A stretch of 53,066 nucleotides of DNA from an uncultured Oscillospiraceae bacterium (GCA_934646175.1 CAKUEI010000001.1:1-53066); one strand, 5' to 3'. Shown: positions 19,790 through 29,025, numbered from the stretch's first letter. A program made the numbers and translations. The notes: generated by a model not told the origin, from the sequence alone.

Positions 19790-21271
19790 ATGGGAAAGCC
19801 GACTGGATTTTTGGAATATGACCGGAAGGGGAACCCTTCCGAAACGCCGCTGGAGCGCATTCAGCATTGGAACGAATTCCACCCCCGTCTGCCGGAGAAA
19901 GAGCGGCGCACACAGGGTGCCCGCTGCATGGACTGCGGTGTGCCCTTCTGCCAGTCCGGCGTGCAGCTCAATGGCATGTTCACGGGCTGTCCGCTGCACA
20001 ATCTGGTGCCGGAGTGGAACGACCTGATCTACACCGGGAATTTTGCCCATGCATATCAGAGACTGAACAAGACCAACAATTTCCCAGAGTTTACCGGTCG
20101 GGTCTGCCCGGCCCTCTGTGAGGCAGCCTGCACCTGCGGCCTCCACGGGGACCCGGTCACCGTCAAGGAAAACGAACTTGGCACCGTTGAGTACGCCTGG
20201 GAGCATGCGCTGATAAAGCCGCGCATTCCCGCCGTGCGCTCAGGAAAGCACGTGGCGGTGATCGGCTCCGGTCCCTCTGGCCTTGCCTGCGCCGATCAGC
20301 TTAATCACCGGGGACATTCCGTCACGGTGTTCGAGCGGGAGGACCGTCCCGGCGGCCTTCTGATGTACGGCATCCCCAACATGAAGCTGGAAAAGCAGAT
20401 CGTACTGCGCCGGGTGGCGCTGATGGAGCAGGAAGGGGTCACCTTCCGCACCGGCGTCGACGTGGGGCGGGATGTGGCCGCCAAAGAGCTGCGGGAGCAG
20501 TTTGATGCCGTGATCCTCTGCTGTGGGGCGAAGAACCCCCGGGACCTGAACGTGCCGGGACGGGAACTTAGCGGCGTCCACTTCGCCGTGGACTTTCTTG
20601 CCTCCACCACCAAAAGCCTGCTGGATACCGGCCTTCGGGAGGGAAGCTATCTCTCTGCGAAGGACAAGCATGTGGTCATCGTGGGCGGCGGCGACACGGG
20701 CAACGACTGCGTAGGCACCTCCATCCGCCACGGGTGCAGGTCAGTGGTGCAGCTGGAGATGATGCCCAAGGCGCCGGACAGCCGCACGGCGCAGAACCCC
20801 TGGCCGGAGTGGCCCCGGGTGTGCAAGACCGATTATGGCCAGGAGGAGGCCATCGCGGTCTTCGGTCACGATCCCCGCATTTACCAGACCACGGTCAAGG
20901 AAATTCGGGCCGATGAAAAGGGCAATGTCCGGGCGCTGAAAACGGTGAAGCTGACGCCGAAAAAGGCGGATGGCCGCACGGTGATGTCCGAGGTGGAGGG
21001 CAGCGAGGAAGAGCTGCCCTGCGAGCTGCTGCTCATCGCGGCGGGCTTTTTGGGCTGCCAGAGCTATGTGGCGGAGGACTTCGGCGTGGAACTTACCCCC
21101 CGCACCAACGTAAAGACCTCGCCAGAGGGATATGCTACCTCCGTTCCCGGCGTATTTGTCGCCGGGGATATGCGCCGGGGGCAGTCCCTGGTGGTCTGGG
21201 GCATCGCGGAGGGAAGAGGCGCGGCCCGCGCCGTGGATGAATTCCTGATGGGCTATACAAACATGGAATGA
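19790..21271 (+). CDS. gltD: Glutamate synthase small subunit (NADPH-dependent, FAD, Fe-S)
   Basis: 493 residues. The N-terminal cysteine clusters that hold two [4Fe-4S] centres are present (CMDCGVPFCQ, CPLHNLVPEWNDLI, CPALCEAACTCG). A FAD-binding GSGPSGLACA and a NADPH-binding GGGDTGNDCVGTSIRHG segment follow, as does the final GDMRRGQSLVVWGI. It passes electrons from NADPH to GltB. It starts 13 bases after gltB with AAGGGGGG upstream and is followed by a strong terminator, closing the nitrogen block. Confidence 0.96.
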   Translation: MGKPTGFLEYDRKGNPSETPLERIQHWNEFHPRLPEKERRTQGARCMDCGVPFCQSGVQLNGMFTGCPLHNLVPEWNDLIYTGNFAHAYQRLNKTNNFPEFTGRVCPALCEAACTCGLHGDPVTVKENELGTVEYAWEHALIKPRIPAVRSGKHVAVIGSGPSGLACADQLNHRGHSVTVFEREDRPGGLLMYGIPNMKLEKQIVLRRVALMEQEGVTFRTGVDVGRDVAAKELREQFDAVILCCGAKNPRDLNVPGRELSGVHFAVDFLASTTKSLLDTGLREGSYLSAKDKHVVIVGGGDTGNDCVGTSIRHGCRSVVQLEMMPKAPDSRTAQNPWPEWPRVCKTDYGQEEAIAVFGHDPRIYQTTVKEIRADEKGNVRALKTVKLTPKKADGRTVMSEVEGSEEELPCELLLIAAGFLGCQSYVAEDFGVELTPRTNVKTSPEGYATSVPGVFVAGDMRRGQSLVVWGIAEGRGAARAVDEFLMGYTNME

Positions 21272-21281
21272 GGAAACGGAC

Positions 21282-21311
21282 AAAGGACGGCCGCATCGCG
21301 GCCGTCCTTTT
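21282..21311 (+). terminator. Intrinsic terminator after gltD
   Basis: Perfect 13-bp stem (AAAGGACGGCCGC and complement), loop ATC, ends TTTT. It separates the gltBD transcript from glmS. Confidence 0.88.
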
Positions 21312-21335
21312 GTGCTTATCTGCGAGAATTTTTCG

Positions 21336-21364
21336 TTGATTTCATGCCGTACAGCATATATAAT
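21336..21364 (+). promoter_or_regulatory. Promoter of glmS-transporter operon
   Basis: TTGATT (21336-21341), 17-base spacer, consensus TATAAT (21359-21364). The ~60-base leader holds one 9-bp hairpin (TGCTTTGCG-GAGAAA-CGCAGAGCA) and is too short for a glmS ribozyme. Confidence 0.8.
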
Positions 21365-21430
21365 AAACTATAATGCTTTGCGGAGAAACGCAGAGCAGGT
21401 GCCTTAACAAGATTTAGGAGGGTACGAAAT

Positions 21431-23263
21431 ATGTGCGGTATCGTTGGATACGTTGGCGCGGAAGAGGTCGCTCCCATTCTGCTGGACGGCCTTTCCCGGT
21501 TGGAATATAGAGGATACGATTCGGCCGGCATTGCGGTCTGGGATGAGGAAGCGGGCCTTCAGGTGGTCAAGGCGAAGGGCCGCCTTCAGGTGCTGTCCGA
21601 CCTGCTGGCCGGCGGGAAGAACATGAGGGGGACCATCGGACTGGGGCACACCCGCTGGGCCACCCACGGCGCGCCGTCCGATGTGAACGCCCATCCGCAG
21701 GTCAGCGAGGGCGGCCATTTTGCCGTGGTGCATAACGGCATCATCGAAAACTACATGCAGATCAAGGAATTCCTGCAGAATAAGGGCGCGCACTTCACGT
21801 CCCAGACGGACACCGAGGTGGTGGCTCAGCTGCTGGAGTATTACTACGACGGCGACCTGATGGGCACCATTTCCAAGGTGCTGAGCCGGATCAAGGGCGC
21901 TTATGCCTTCGGCATTCTGTGTGTGGACTGCCCGGATAAGCTCATCGCCGTCCGGAAGGACAGCCCCCTGATCGTGGGGCTGGGCGAGGGCTTTAACATG
22001 CTGGCCTCCGACGTGACGGCGGTCATCAAGTATACCCGCGAGGTCTACTATCTGGACGACGGGGAGCTGGCCATCATCGACCGGGACCACGTTCAGGTGT
22101 ATGATAGCTATTTACAGCCGGTGGAAAAAGAGCAGCACCATGTGGACTGGGAGATCTCAGCGGCGGAAAAGGGCGGCTATGAGACCTTTATGATCAAGGA
22201 GATCATGGAACAGCCCAAGGCCATCCGCGACACGGTGTTCCCCCGCATCCAGAACGGACGGGTGGTGCTGGACGACTTCTCCATTACCAAGGAATATCTG
22301 GAGACCATGGACAAGATCTATGTGATCGCCTGCGGAAGCTCCTACTACGTGGGCATGGTGGCAAAGTACAATCTGGAAAAGCTGCTGCGCAAGCCGGTAG
22401 AGGTGGCGCTGGCGTCCGAATTCCGCTATAGCGACCCCATTGTGACCGATAAGACCCTTGCCCTGGTCATCAGCCAGTCGGGCGAGACCATCGATACCCT
22501 GGCCGCCATGCGGGAGGCAAAGCGCCTGGGCGCCCGCGTGCTGGCCATCTGCAACGTGGTGGGCTCCACCATCGCCCGGGAAGCGGATGACGTGATCTAC
22601 ACCTGGGCCGGGCCGGAGATCGCGGTGGCCACCACCAAGGCATACTCCACCCAGTTAGCAGTCACCTATCTGCTGGGCCTGAAATTTGCGGAGCTTCTGG
22701 GTACCATTTCCGACGCGGATTACGCCGCCATTATCCGGGAAATGCTCACCATCCCCTCTAAAATTGAGGAAATTCTGGCCCATAAAGAGGATATTCAGCA
22801 CTACGCGGCGTTGTACTTCAACCATGAATCCGTCTTCTTCATCGGCCGGAATCTGGACTACGCCGTCAGCCTGGAAGGCTCGCTGAAGTTGAAAGAGATT
22901 TGCTATATCCACTCCGAGGCGTACGCCGCCGGCGAGCTGAAGCACGGCCCCATCTCTCTGGTAGAGGACGGGACACTGGTGGTGGCCCTTGCAAGCTGCG
23001 ACGCGTTGTTTGAAAAGCTCATGAGCAACGTGAAAGAGGTCAAGGCCCGAGGCGCGGATGTGCTGGGTCTTGCCACCGAGCACCAGGCGGAAGAGCTGCG
23101 CAAGAGCGTGGATGCTGCCATTCTGGTGCCGGAGATTCACCCCATGCTGCTGCCCTCGCTGGACGTGGTGCCCCTGCAGTTGTTTGCCTACTATGTGGCG
23201 CTCATGCGCGGATGCGATATCGATAAGCCACGCAATCTGGCCAAATCGGTGACTGTGGAATGA
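21431..23263 (+). CDS. glmS: Glutamine-fructose-6-phosphate aminotransferase (isomerising)
   Basis: 610 residues. An N-terminal Ntn-type glutaminase starts MCGIVGYVG with nucleophile Cys2. Two SIS isomerase domains follow (CGSSYYVGMVAKY, SQSGETIDTLAAMREAKR), with the standard ending PRNLAKSVTVE. It makes glucosamine-6-phosphate, the first committed step to UDP-GlcNAc for cell wall, using the glutamine made by GlnA. The start is supported by TAGGAGGG. Its stop codon overlaps the start of a peptide-binding lipoprotein gene (ATGA), so it leads a six-gene operon with a peptide importer. Confidence 0.96.
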   Translation: MCGIVGYVGAEEVAPILLDGLSRLEYRGYDSAGIAVWDEEAGLQVVKAKGRLQVLSDLLAGGKNMRGTIGLGHTRWATHGAPSDVNAHPQVSEGGHFAVVHNGIIENYMQIKEFLQNKGAHFTSQTDTEVVAQLLEYYYDGDLMGTISKVLSRIKGAYAFGILCVDCPDKLIAVRKDSPLIVGLGEGFNMLASDVTAVIKYTREVYYLDDGELAIIDRDHVQVYDSYLQPVEKEQHHVDWEISAAEKGGYETFMIKEIMEQPKAIRDTVFPRIQNGRVVLDDFSITKEYLETMDKIYVIACGSSYYVGMVAKYNLEKLLRKPVEVALASEFRYSDPIVTDKTLALVISQSGETIDTLAAMREAKRLGARVLAICNVVGSTIAREADDVIYTWAGPEIAVATTKAYSTQLAVTYLLGLKFAELLGTISDADYAAIIREMLTIPSKIEEILAHKEDIQHYAALYFNHESVFFIGRNLDYAVSLEGSLKLKEICYIHSEAYAAGELKHGPISLVEDGTLVVALASCDALFEKLMSNVKEVKARGADVLGLATEHQAEELRKSVDAAILVPEIHPMLLPSLDVVPLQLFAYYVALMRGCDIDKPRNLAKSVTVE

Positions 23264-24837
23264 AAAAACGACGTTTTTTCGCCCTTCTTCTGGCCGCGGT
23301 GCTGCTGGTGGGCGCCATGTCCGGCTGCAGCAGGCAGCAGGGGAATGAAACGGCCGGAACGGTGGTGCGTTACGGCATTGCCGGGGCCTGGGATTCCCTG
23401 ATGCCCTACAACAGCATTTCCGGCAGCAACTATGCCCGCCTGATCTATGACAAGCTCTACGACCGACTTGCCTATGTCCACGGGGACGGGACCCTGTCTC
23501 CCCGGGCGGCGAAAAGCTGGGAGAGTGCGGACGGCGGATATGCGATCCTTTTCCATCTGGATGAGAACGCCGCCTTCCATGACGGTACCCCGGTGACGGC
23601 GCAGAACTGGGTGGATACCTTCCGCCTTGTGACGGATCCGGAGTGCCCCGCCTATGGCCGCAGCAACTTTTCCGTTTTCACCGGGACCGATGAAAACGGT
23701 GTGGCCACGGGAGAAAACTCCGTGGGCGCGGAAGCGGTGGACGAGCACACCTTAAAGCTCACCTTCAAGGCGCGCACCACGCCGGAGGAATTCCTGCTGG
23801 CGCGCAATCGGGAATTTTATGTTCTCCCCACCCACCTGATCGGCGATACGGCCCCGGCGGATGTTATGGAGCTGGACCTGTGGCAGGCACCGGTGGGGTC
23901 TGGCCCGTGCCTGTTCGCGGAAGAGGTGGTGGGCAGCCGCCTGGCGCTGAAGGCGAATCCGGACTATCAGCTGGGCGCGCCGGGGTTCGACGAGCTGGTC
24001 ATCACCGTGATGGATAAGACGAGCCTGCTTACCTCACTCCTGTCCGGCGATTTGGACTATTATGCCATCGGCGGCAGCATTTCGGAAGAAAACGCGCAGG
24101 TGGCCCGGGATGCCGGTTTCACCGTGGAGGAGGGGGAGAACCCAACGACCTTCTACGAGCTGATGATCAACAACGAGACCGTCTCTCAGCCCATCCGGCA
24201 GGCCATCGACCTTGCTCTGGACAAGGATCTGCTGTGTCAGCAGAACACCAACGGCCTGGGGGAAGTGACCGCATCTTCTATTCTGCCTGGCAGCGCGTAT
24301 GCGCCGGAGGAAAGCTGGAGCCGCAACGTGGAAAAAGCCAGCGAAATAGCGGAAAACAATGAGTGTAAAGCATTAAAACTTGCTACCATATCCAGCCGTG
24401 CCGGATTAGCTGCTCTGATGCAGCAGAACCTTGCGGAGGCGGGCATCACGGTGGAGATCGAGACGGTGGATTCCGCCGCCCTCTTCGCTGGGATGACGAA
24501 CGGAAGCTATGACCTCGCCATCGCCAGCCATACCCCCTCCGTGCTCCCACTGTGGTTCACTGAGCCGAGACTAACGCCCAACAACAACCTGTTCCATATC
24601 GATGAGGAGGAGCTGAACCGTTACGCGGCAGAGATTGCGGCGGTCCGCAGTGCAGAGGACGAAGGAGCGAAAAAAGGCGCGGTGGCCGCGCTGGAGGAGC
24701 ACCTGCGGCAGGGAATGCCCTTTGTTCCCCTCTGGTTTTCCCGCTCACTCCACGTCCAGTCCAAGACCGTGGCGTGCATTGACAGCGTATCCGCTTCCAA
24801 CTGCAATGAAAACGTGTGGGAGTGGCGTAAAAGCTGA
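23260..24837 (+). CDS. Oligopeptide-type ABC transporter substrate-binding lipoprotein (SBP family 5)
   Basis: 525 residues. A lipoprotein signal (MKKRRFFALLLAAVLLVG followed by AMSGC, lipidated Cys23) precedes a DppA/OppA/NikA-type binding protein: YDKLYDRL, LSPRAAKSWESADGG, FHDGTPVTAQNWVDTFR, APVGSGPC. It would hold a peptide-like or nickel-type ligand outside the membrane and deliver it to the two permeases encoded next. The ligand cannot be told from sequence. It overlaps the glmS stop by 4 bases. The stretch 24345-24420 is unusually AT-rich compared with the rest of the gene. Confidence 0.9.
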   Translation: MKKRRFFALLLAAVLLVGAMSGCSRQQGNETAGTVVRYGIAGAWDSLMPYNSISGSNYARLIYDKLYDRLAYVHGDGTLSPRAAKSWESADGGYAILFHLDENAAFHDGTPVTAQNWVDTFRLVTDPECPAYGRSNFSVFTGTDENGVATGENSVGAEAVDEHTLKLTFKARTTPEEFLLARNREFYVLPTHLIGDTAPADVMELDLWQAPVGSGPCLFAEEVVGSRLALKANPDYQLGAPGFDELVITVMDKTSLLTSLLSGDLDYYAIGGSISEENAQVARDAGFTVEEGENPTTFYELMINNETVSQPIRQAIDLALDKDLLCQQNTNGLGEVTASSILPGSAYAPEESWSRNVEKASEIAENNECKALKLATISSRAGLAALMQQNLAEAGITVEIETVDSAALFAGMTNGSYDLAIASHTPSVLPLWFTEPRLTPNNNLFHIDEEELNRYAAEIAAVRSAEDEGAKKGAVAALEEHLRQGMPFVPLWFSRSLHVQSKTVACIDSVSASNCNENVWEWRKS

Positions 24838-24908
24838 ATCGTTTTGACCTCCGTAAGGCAGTTTATGCCTGTGCCCTCTGGGCCGGAAGTGCAGGAGGAA
24901 TGAATCTC

Positions 24909-25868
24909 ATGGCAACTTATTTCGCAAAGCGCGTTTTGACCGCCGCCCCTGTGTTTTTCGGGGTGACGCTGGCTGTGTTTCTTATGCTGCAGCTCGCACC
25001 TGGAACGGCTGCCGATCTCGCCGGAGGAGAGCACTCCGCCGCCGATCAGGCCGCCGCGGAGGCAGCGCTTTCCCTGCATCAGCCCATTCCCGTCCGCTAT
25101 GTGCGCTGGGTGGGGGGGCTGCTGCGGGGTGACCTGGGTCGCTCTTACCAGAGCGGGCAGACGGTCATGCAGGTCATCCGCCAGCGGCTGATTCCGTCCC
25201 TGATTTTGACGGGAAGCGGCGTTCTGCTGGCGGTGGCGGCTGCGCTTCCGCTGGGTATCCTGTCAGCCTGCAGGCCGGGCTCCGCCGTGGACCGCGTGTC
25301 CACGCTGCTGGCCTTTGCGGGCTCCGGGCTGCCCGGTTTTTTTATCAGTCTTCTGACAATCTACCTTTTCGCGGTGCGTCTGCACTGGTTCCCGGCCTCC
25401 GGCATGTATGCCTCCGGCGGAAGCGGCAGCTTCGGCGACCTCCTTTCCCATCTGGTGCTGCCGGCCTGTGTGATCGCCGTCACCAATCTGGGCAGCCTTT
25501 TGAAGCAGACCCGCAGCGCTATGGCCGAGGTGATGACACAGTCCTTTATCACTGCGGTCCGCAGCCGCGGATTTTCTGGGTGTTGTGTCGCGATCCGCCA
25601 CGGGCTTCGCAACGCCGTCCGGCCGGTACTGACGGCCCTTTTGAGCCATATTCCCCACGTGATCGGCGGCTCCGTCGTGGTGGAGCGCATCTTCGGCTGG
25701 CCCGGAATGGGCAGCCTGATGCTGTCTGCCATTCAGAACCGGGATTATGCCGTGGTCATGGGGGTCACGGTGCTGATTGCCCTGGCGGTGCTGGGGGCCA
25801 ACCTGCTTCTGGACCTTCTGCTGGGTCTTGCCGACCCGCGAGTGACCTATGAAGGAGGGGAACGATGA
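24909..25868 (+). CDS. ABC transporter permease, DppB/OppB family
   Basis: 319 residues, about six membrane segments, a typical N-terminus (YFAKRVLTAAPVFFGVTLAVF) and the cytoplasmic coupling region RQTRSAMAEVMTQ-type (here KQTRSAMAEVMTQSFITAVRSRG). I chose the second ATG, at 24909, because AGGAGG ends about 10 bases before it but only 1 base before the ATG at 24900. It pairs with the next permease. Confidence 0.9.
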   Translation: MATYFAKRVLTAAPVFFGVTLAVFLMLQLAPGTAADLAGGEHSAADQAAAEAALSLHQPIPVRYVRWVGGLLRGDLGRSYQSGQTVMQVIRQRLIPSLILTGSGVLLAVAAALPLGILSACRPGSAVDRVSTLLAFAGSGLPGFFISLLTIYLFAVRLHWFPASGMYASGGSGSFGDLLSHLVLPACVIAVTNLGSLLKQTRSAMAEVMTQSFITAVRSRGFSGCCVAIRHGLRNAVRPVLTALLSHIPHVIGGSVVVERIFGWPGMGSLMLSAIQNRDYAVVMGVTVLIALAVLGANLLLDLLLGLADPRVTYEGGER

Positions 25869-26716
25869 GCCCCCGGGCCGTGTTCCGCGGCCTTTGGCGG
25901 GAGAAAAGGGCGCGGCTGGGTCTTATTATCCTGCTGCTGGAGCTTGCCGCAGTGGTGGTTCTGCCGTTTTTCCTCCTCTGGGGGCCCAACAGCGTGGACA
26001 CCGTTTCCGGCTTTTGGGCACCGCCTTCCAGCGCTCATTGGTTGGGGACGGACGACGTGGGGCGGGACCTGTTGGCCCGTCTTCTGGCGGGAGGGCGCAC
26101 CTCACTGGCGGTGGGCGTTTCCTCCGCCGCTATCAGCATCATCCTCGGCGCACCCCTCGGCGTGCTGGCGGGATACGGCCGCGGGCGGTGGGAATTTTGG
26201 ATTATGCGCCTTGCAGATGTGTTTCAGTGTTTTCCCAGTCTGGTGGTCACCCTGTGCCTGGTGACATTGTGGGGGCCGTCTACCCTGCATGTGCTCCTGA
26301 TCATCGGCATCATGGGCTGGCCGGTCATTGCGCGGATGACGTACAGCGAGACGGTGTCCATCCGCAAGCGCCCCTATCTGGCTGCCGCCCGCCTGAGCGG
26401 TGCAACCGCCGGGCAGCTTCTGCTGGAAGAGGTGCTCCCCGACGCCATGGCGCCGGTGTGGGCCGCGCTGGCCTTCCGCGTGGGACGGGGGATTTTGTCG
26501 GAGTCCACCCTCAGCTTCCTCGGCGTTGGCATTCGGACGCCTCAGGCCTCCTGGGGCAACCTGATCCATTACGCCTCACAGCTTTCCGTTCTGGTGGGGC
26601 GGCCGTGGGTCTGGCTGCCGCCGGGGATATGTATTCTGGTCACGGTGCTGTCGGTCAATCTGGTGGGAGAGGGCCTGCAGCGCGTGTTCCGGCCCGGAGG
26701 AGAGGACGGCGTATGA
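25865..26716 (+). CDS. ABC transporter permease, DppC/OppC family
   Basis: 283 residues. It has an N-terminal cytoplasmic stub and helix, then the DppC hallmark HWLGTDDVGRDLLARLLAGG. The permease core has a coupling loop around YLAAARLSGATAGQLLLEEVLPD, and SFLGVGIRTPQASWGN closes it. It overlaps the previous gene by 4 bases (ATGA). It forms the membrane channel with the DppB-type subunit. Confidence 0.92.
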   Translation: MSPRAVFRGLWREKRARLGLIILLLELAAVVVLPFFLLWGPNSVDTVSGFWAPPSSAHWLGTDDVGRDLLARLLAGGRTSLAVGVSSAAISIILGAPLGVLAGYGRGRWEFWIMRLADVFQCFPSLVVTLCLVTLWGPSTLHVLLIIGIMGWPVIARMTYSETVSIRKRPYLAAARLSGATAGQLLLEEVLPDAMAPVWAALAFRVGRGILSESTLSFLGVGIRTPQASWGNLIHYASQLSVLVGRPWVWLPPGICILVTVLSVNLVGEGLQRVFRPGGEDGV

Positions 26717-27531
26717 ACGAAGCAAGGCCGATTTTGAAGGTCAACGGGCTGGAGGTCTCCTTTGCCATGGGGGGCAGGACCGCCGTACCGGTCAAAAACG
26801 TCACCTTTTCAGTTTCGGAGGGGGAGACCCTCTGCCTGGTCGGCCCGTCCGGCTGCGGGAAAAGCGTGACCAGTCTGGCCCTGCTGGGTCTGCTTCCGTC
26901 AAACGGTGCGGTAACGGGCGGCGAAATTCGGTGGGACGGAGTCCCCATGGCAGGGGCAGATCAGCGGGCCTGGCGGGCGGTGCGGAAGAACTGCGCCGCC
27001 ATCCTGTTTCAGGAGCCGGCCGCCGCGCTGGACCCTGTGCGCACCATCGGCTGGCAGATCGAGGAGGTGCTGCGCCTTGGGGAAAAGCGGGAGCGGGCTG
27101 CCGTAAAACAGGAGATGCTGACGCTGCTGCGGGAGGTGGGCTTTCCCGCGCCGGAGCGGCAGAGCCGGGCCTATCCCCATCAGCTGTCCGGCGGTATGTG
27201 CCAGCGGGCCATGCTGGCAATCGCACTGGCCAGCCGCCCGCGGCTCCTCATTGCAGACGAGCCCACCACCGCACTGGATACGACCATTCAGGCACAGATT
27301 TTGGAGCTTCTCCGTCGGGAGCAGGAAAAACGCCATATGGCTTTGCTGCTCATCACTCACGACATGGGGGTCGTGGCTTCTATGGCAGACCGCGTAGCAG
27401 TGATGGAGGGCGGTCGTACTGTGGAAGAGGGCGCGGTGCGGGAACTGTTCCGCGCGCCGCAGCACCCACAGACCAGGCGCCTGCTATCGTCGGCCGGTGT
27501 GACGGAAGGGGGCGGGCAGCATGATTTCTGA
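26713..27531 (+). CDS. Peptide ABC transporter ATPase, DppD family
   Basis: 272 residues. Walker A is GPSGCGKS, the Q-loop region is LFQEPAAALDP, the signature LSGGMCQRAM, and Walker B LLIADEPTTALD with the switch histidine in ITHDMG. It energises import together with the DppF-type ATPase. The start MNEARPILKVNGLEVSF overlaps the permease stop by 4 bases. It overlaps the next gene by 11 bases. Confidence 0.92.
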   Translation: MNEARPILKVNGLEVSFAMGGRTAVPVKNVTFSVSEGETLCLVGPSGCGKSVTSLALLGLLPSNGAVTGGEIRWDGVPMAGADQRAWRAVRKNCAAILFQEPAAALDPVRTIGWQIEEVLRLGEKRERAAVKQEMLTLLREVGFPAPERQSRAYPHQLSGGMCQRAMLAIALASRPRLLIADEPTTALDTTIQAQILELLRREQEKRHMALLLITHDMGVVASMADRVAVMEGGRTVEEGAVRELFRAPQHPQTRRLLSSAGVTEGGGQHDF

Positions 27532-28480
27532 CCTGCTGGCCGTGGAAAATCTCCGCGTTTCCTATCCCCAGAGCGGCCTTTTTGGCGGGAAACAGCGCCT
27601 AAGAGCTGTAAATGGAATAAGCTTTACATTAAATGCAGGAGAACGGCTTGGAATCGTAGGGGAGTCCGGCTGCGGGAAGAGCACCTTAGGCCGCGCCGTG
27701 CTGACTCTCGGGCCGCCCTATGAGGGCAGCATCCGCTTTCACGGGGAGGAGCTTTCGGAATTGATGGGGGAGGCGCTCCGCCGTGCGAGGCGGAACATGG
27801 GCCTTATTTTTCAGGATGCGCTGGGGTCCTTCCACCCGCGGAAAACGGTGTGGGAGGCGATCTGCGCCTCCCTGCACTATCAGGGCGTCCGGGAGCGCGA
27901 CCGGAGGGAGATGCTTGCTTCCTCGGCGCTGAAATCGGTGGGACTGGAGCCGCAGTTCTGGAACGCTGTCCCTCAGCGGCTGTCCGGGGGACAGCGGCAG
28001 CGGGCGGCCATTGCCCGGGCCATTGCGGGAGGACCGGAGCTTCTGGTGTGCGACGAGGCAGTCTCCGCACTGGACGGGGAGAGCCGGGAGCAGATCCTGG
28101 CTCTGCTGGACCGGGTGGGGAGCGAGCGACACATGGCACTGTTGTTCATCTCCCATGATCTGCGGGCGGTGCGGCAGCTTTGCGGAGAGACGGCGGTCAT
28201 GTATCTGGGACGCTTTGCAGAGTGCGGCCCTACGGAAGAGATTTTTTCCTGCCCCATGCACCCCTATACCAGGGCACTGCTGAACGCGGCGCCGGTTCCC
28301 GACCCGGATGCGCCCCGGCCCGCGGTACTGCCCGGGGAATTGCCGGACCCTGCGTCCCCGCCGGAGGGGTGCGCCTTTCATCCACGGTGCCCCATGGCAT
28401 CGGAGCGGTGCCGCACCCAGACCCCTGACTGGCGGAAGAGGGAAAACGGCCATGGCGCCGCGTGCTTTTTTACGGAATGA
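27521..28480 (+). CDS. Peptide ABC transporter ATPase, DppF family
   Basis: 319 residues. Walker A GESGCGKST, signature LSGGQRQRAAIARAI, Walker B LLVCDEAVSALD, switch LFISHDLRAV. The C-terminal extension carries a cysteine group (CAFHPRCP, then SERC and AACF) normal for the dipeptide/oligopeptide family. It is the last gene of the glmS-led operon. A short stretch (27600-27655) is strikingly AT-rich (AAATGGAATAAGC and neighbours) relative to the gene. Confidence 0.92.
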   Translation: MISDLLAVENLRVSYPQSGLFGGKQRLRAVNGISFTLNAGERLGIVGESGCGKSTLGRAVLTLGPPYEGSIRFHGEELSELMGEALRRARRNMGLIFQDALGSFHPRKTVWEAICASLHYQGVRERDRREMLASSALKSVGLEPQFWNAVPQRLSGGQRQRAAIARAIAGGPELLVCDEAVSALDGESREQILALLDRVGSERHMALLFISHDLRAVRQLCGETAVMYLGRFAECGPTEEIFSCPMHPYTRALLNAAPVPDPDAPRPAVLPGELPDPASPPEGCAFHPRCPMASERCRTQTPDWRKRENGHGAACFFTE

Positions 28481-28485
28481 GAAAG

Positions 28486-28522
28486 AAAAGCTCCGGCAGG
28501 CAAACCACCTGCCGGAGCTTTT
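28486..28522. terminator. Bidirectional terminator between the transporter operon and the LURP-like gene
   Basis: Perfect 15-bp stem AAAAGCTCCGGCAGG and complement, 7-base loop, then TTTT. It lies 6 bases after the DppF stop and 11 bases past the stop of the convergent minus-strand gene. Confidence 0.88.
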
Positions 28523-28532
28523 TGTTTTTGTG

Positions 28533-29006
28533 CTAATTGCTGTTGCCGCAGTTTGCGGCGTCGATGGCGATGGCCGCCATGAGACAGAGTACCTCGTCCC
28601 GGGGATCAGCAATGTTCAGCACATAGGTGTCGCCCCAGTGGAACAGTTCTTTGGAGATGGACATGACCGTGCGCTCCCCATCCATGACGGAATAGTCCCA
28701 GCCCAGAAAACCGCCATCGATCTCCCAGCCGTTATATTCCAGGTAGTAGCGCTGGCGGAAGAAAGTGAATTCTTTTTTGATCTCACCCAGAAACTGCCCG
28801 TTCAGCTCCAGCTCGAACTTGGGCATCAGGGTCAGCAGCCGCTGGCGGATGCAGCCCAACTCCCGCTGCTGCCGGTCATAGATGTGGATCACGTGGCCAA
28901 GGGAGAATACCTCGCCCTTGACAAAGTACTTGGGGTTTTCAAACTGGTCGTAAACATCATAGGTATCCGACCAGGAGAAGACCCGCTGGCGAATCAGAAG
29001 TTGCAT
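28533..29006 (-). CDS. LURP-one-related (YxjI-like) protein
   Basis: 157 residues matching the LURP-one/YxjI fold pattern: an N-terminal QLLIRQRVFSWSDTYDVYD, then YFVKGEVFSLGHVIHIYD and DYSVMDGERTVMSIS, with repeating short beta strands and no signal peptide. The family forms a Tubby-like beta barrel; its bacterial role is unknown. The start at 29006 has GGAGGA 6 bases upstream. It lies 19 bases after the pyrophosphatase stop, so the two are probably one transcript. Confidence 0.75.
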   Translation of the reverse strand: MQLLIRQRVFSWSDTYDVYDQFENPKYFVKGEVFSLGHVIHIYDRQQRELGCIRQRLLTLMPKFELELNGQFLGEIKKEFTFFRQRYYLEYNGWEIDGGFLGWDYSVMDGERTVMSISKELFHWGDTYVLNIADPRDEVLCLMAAIAIDAANCGNSN

Positions 29007-29025
29007 GATGTTCCTCCGTTCGTGC

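Noticed and set aside
21360..21430. glmS ribozyme.
   Set aside because: The space between promoter and start codon is too short and I see none of the ribozyme core.
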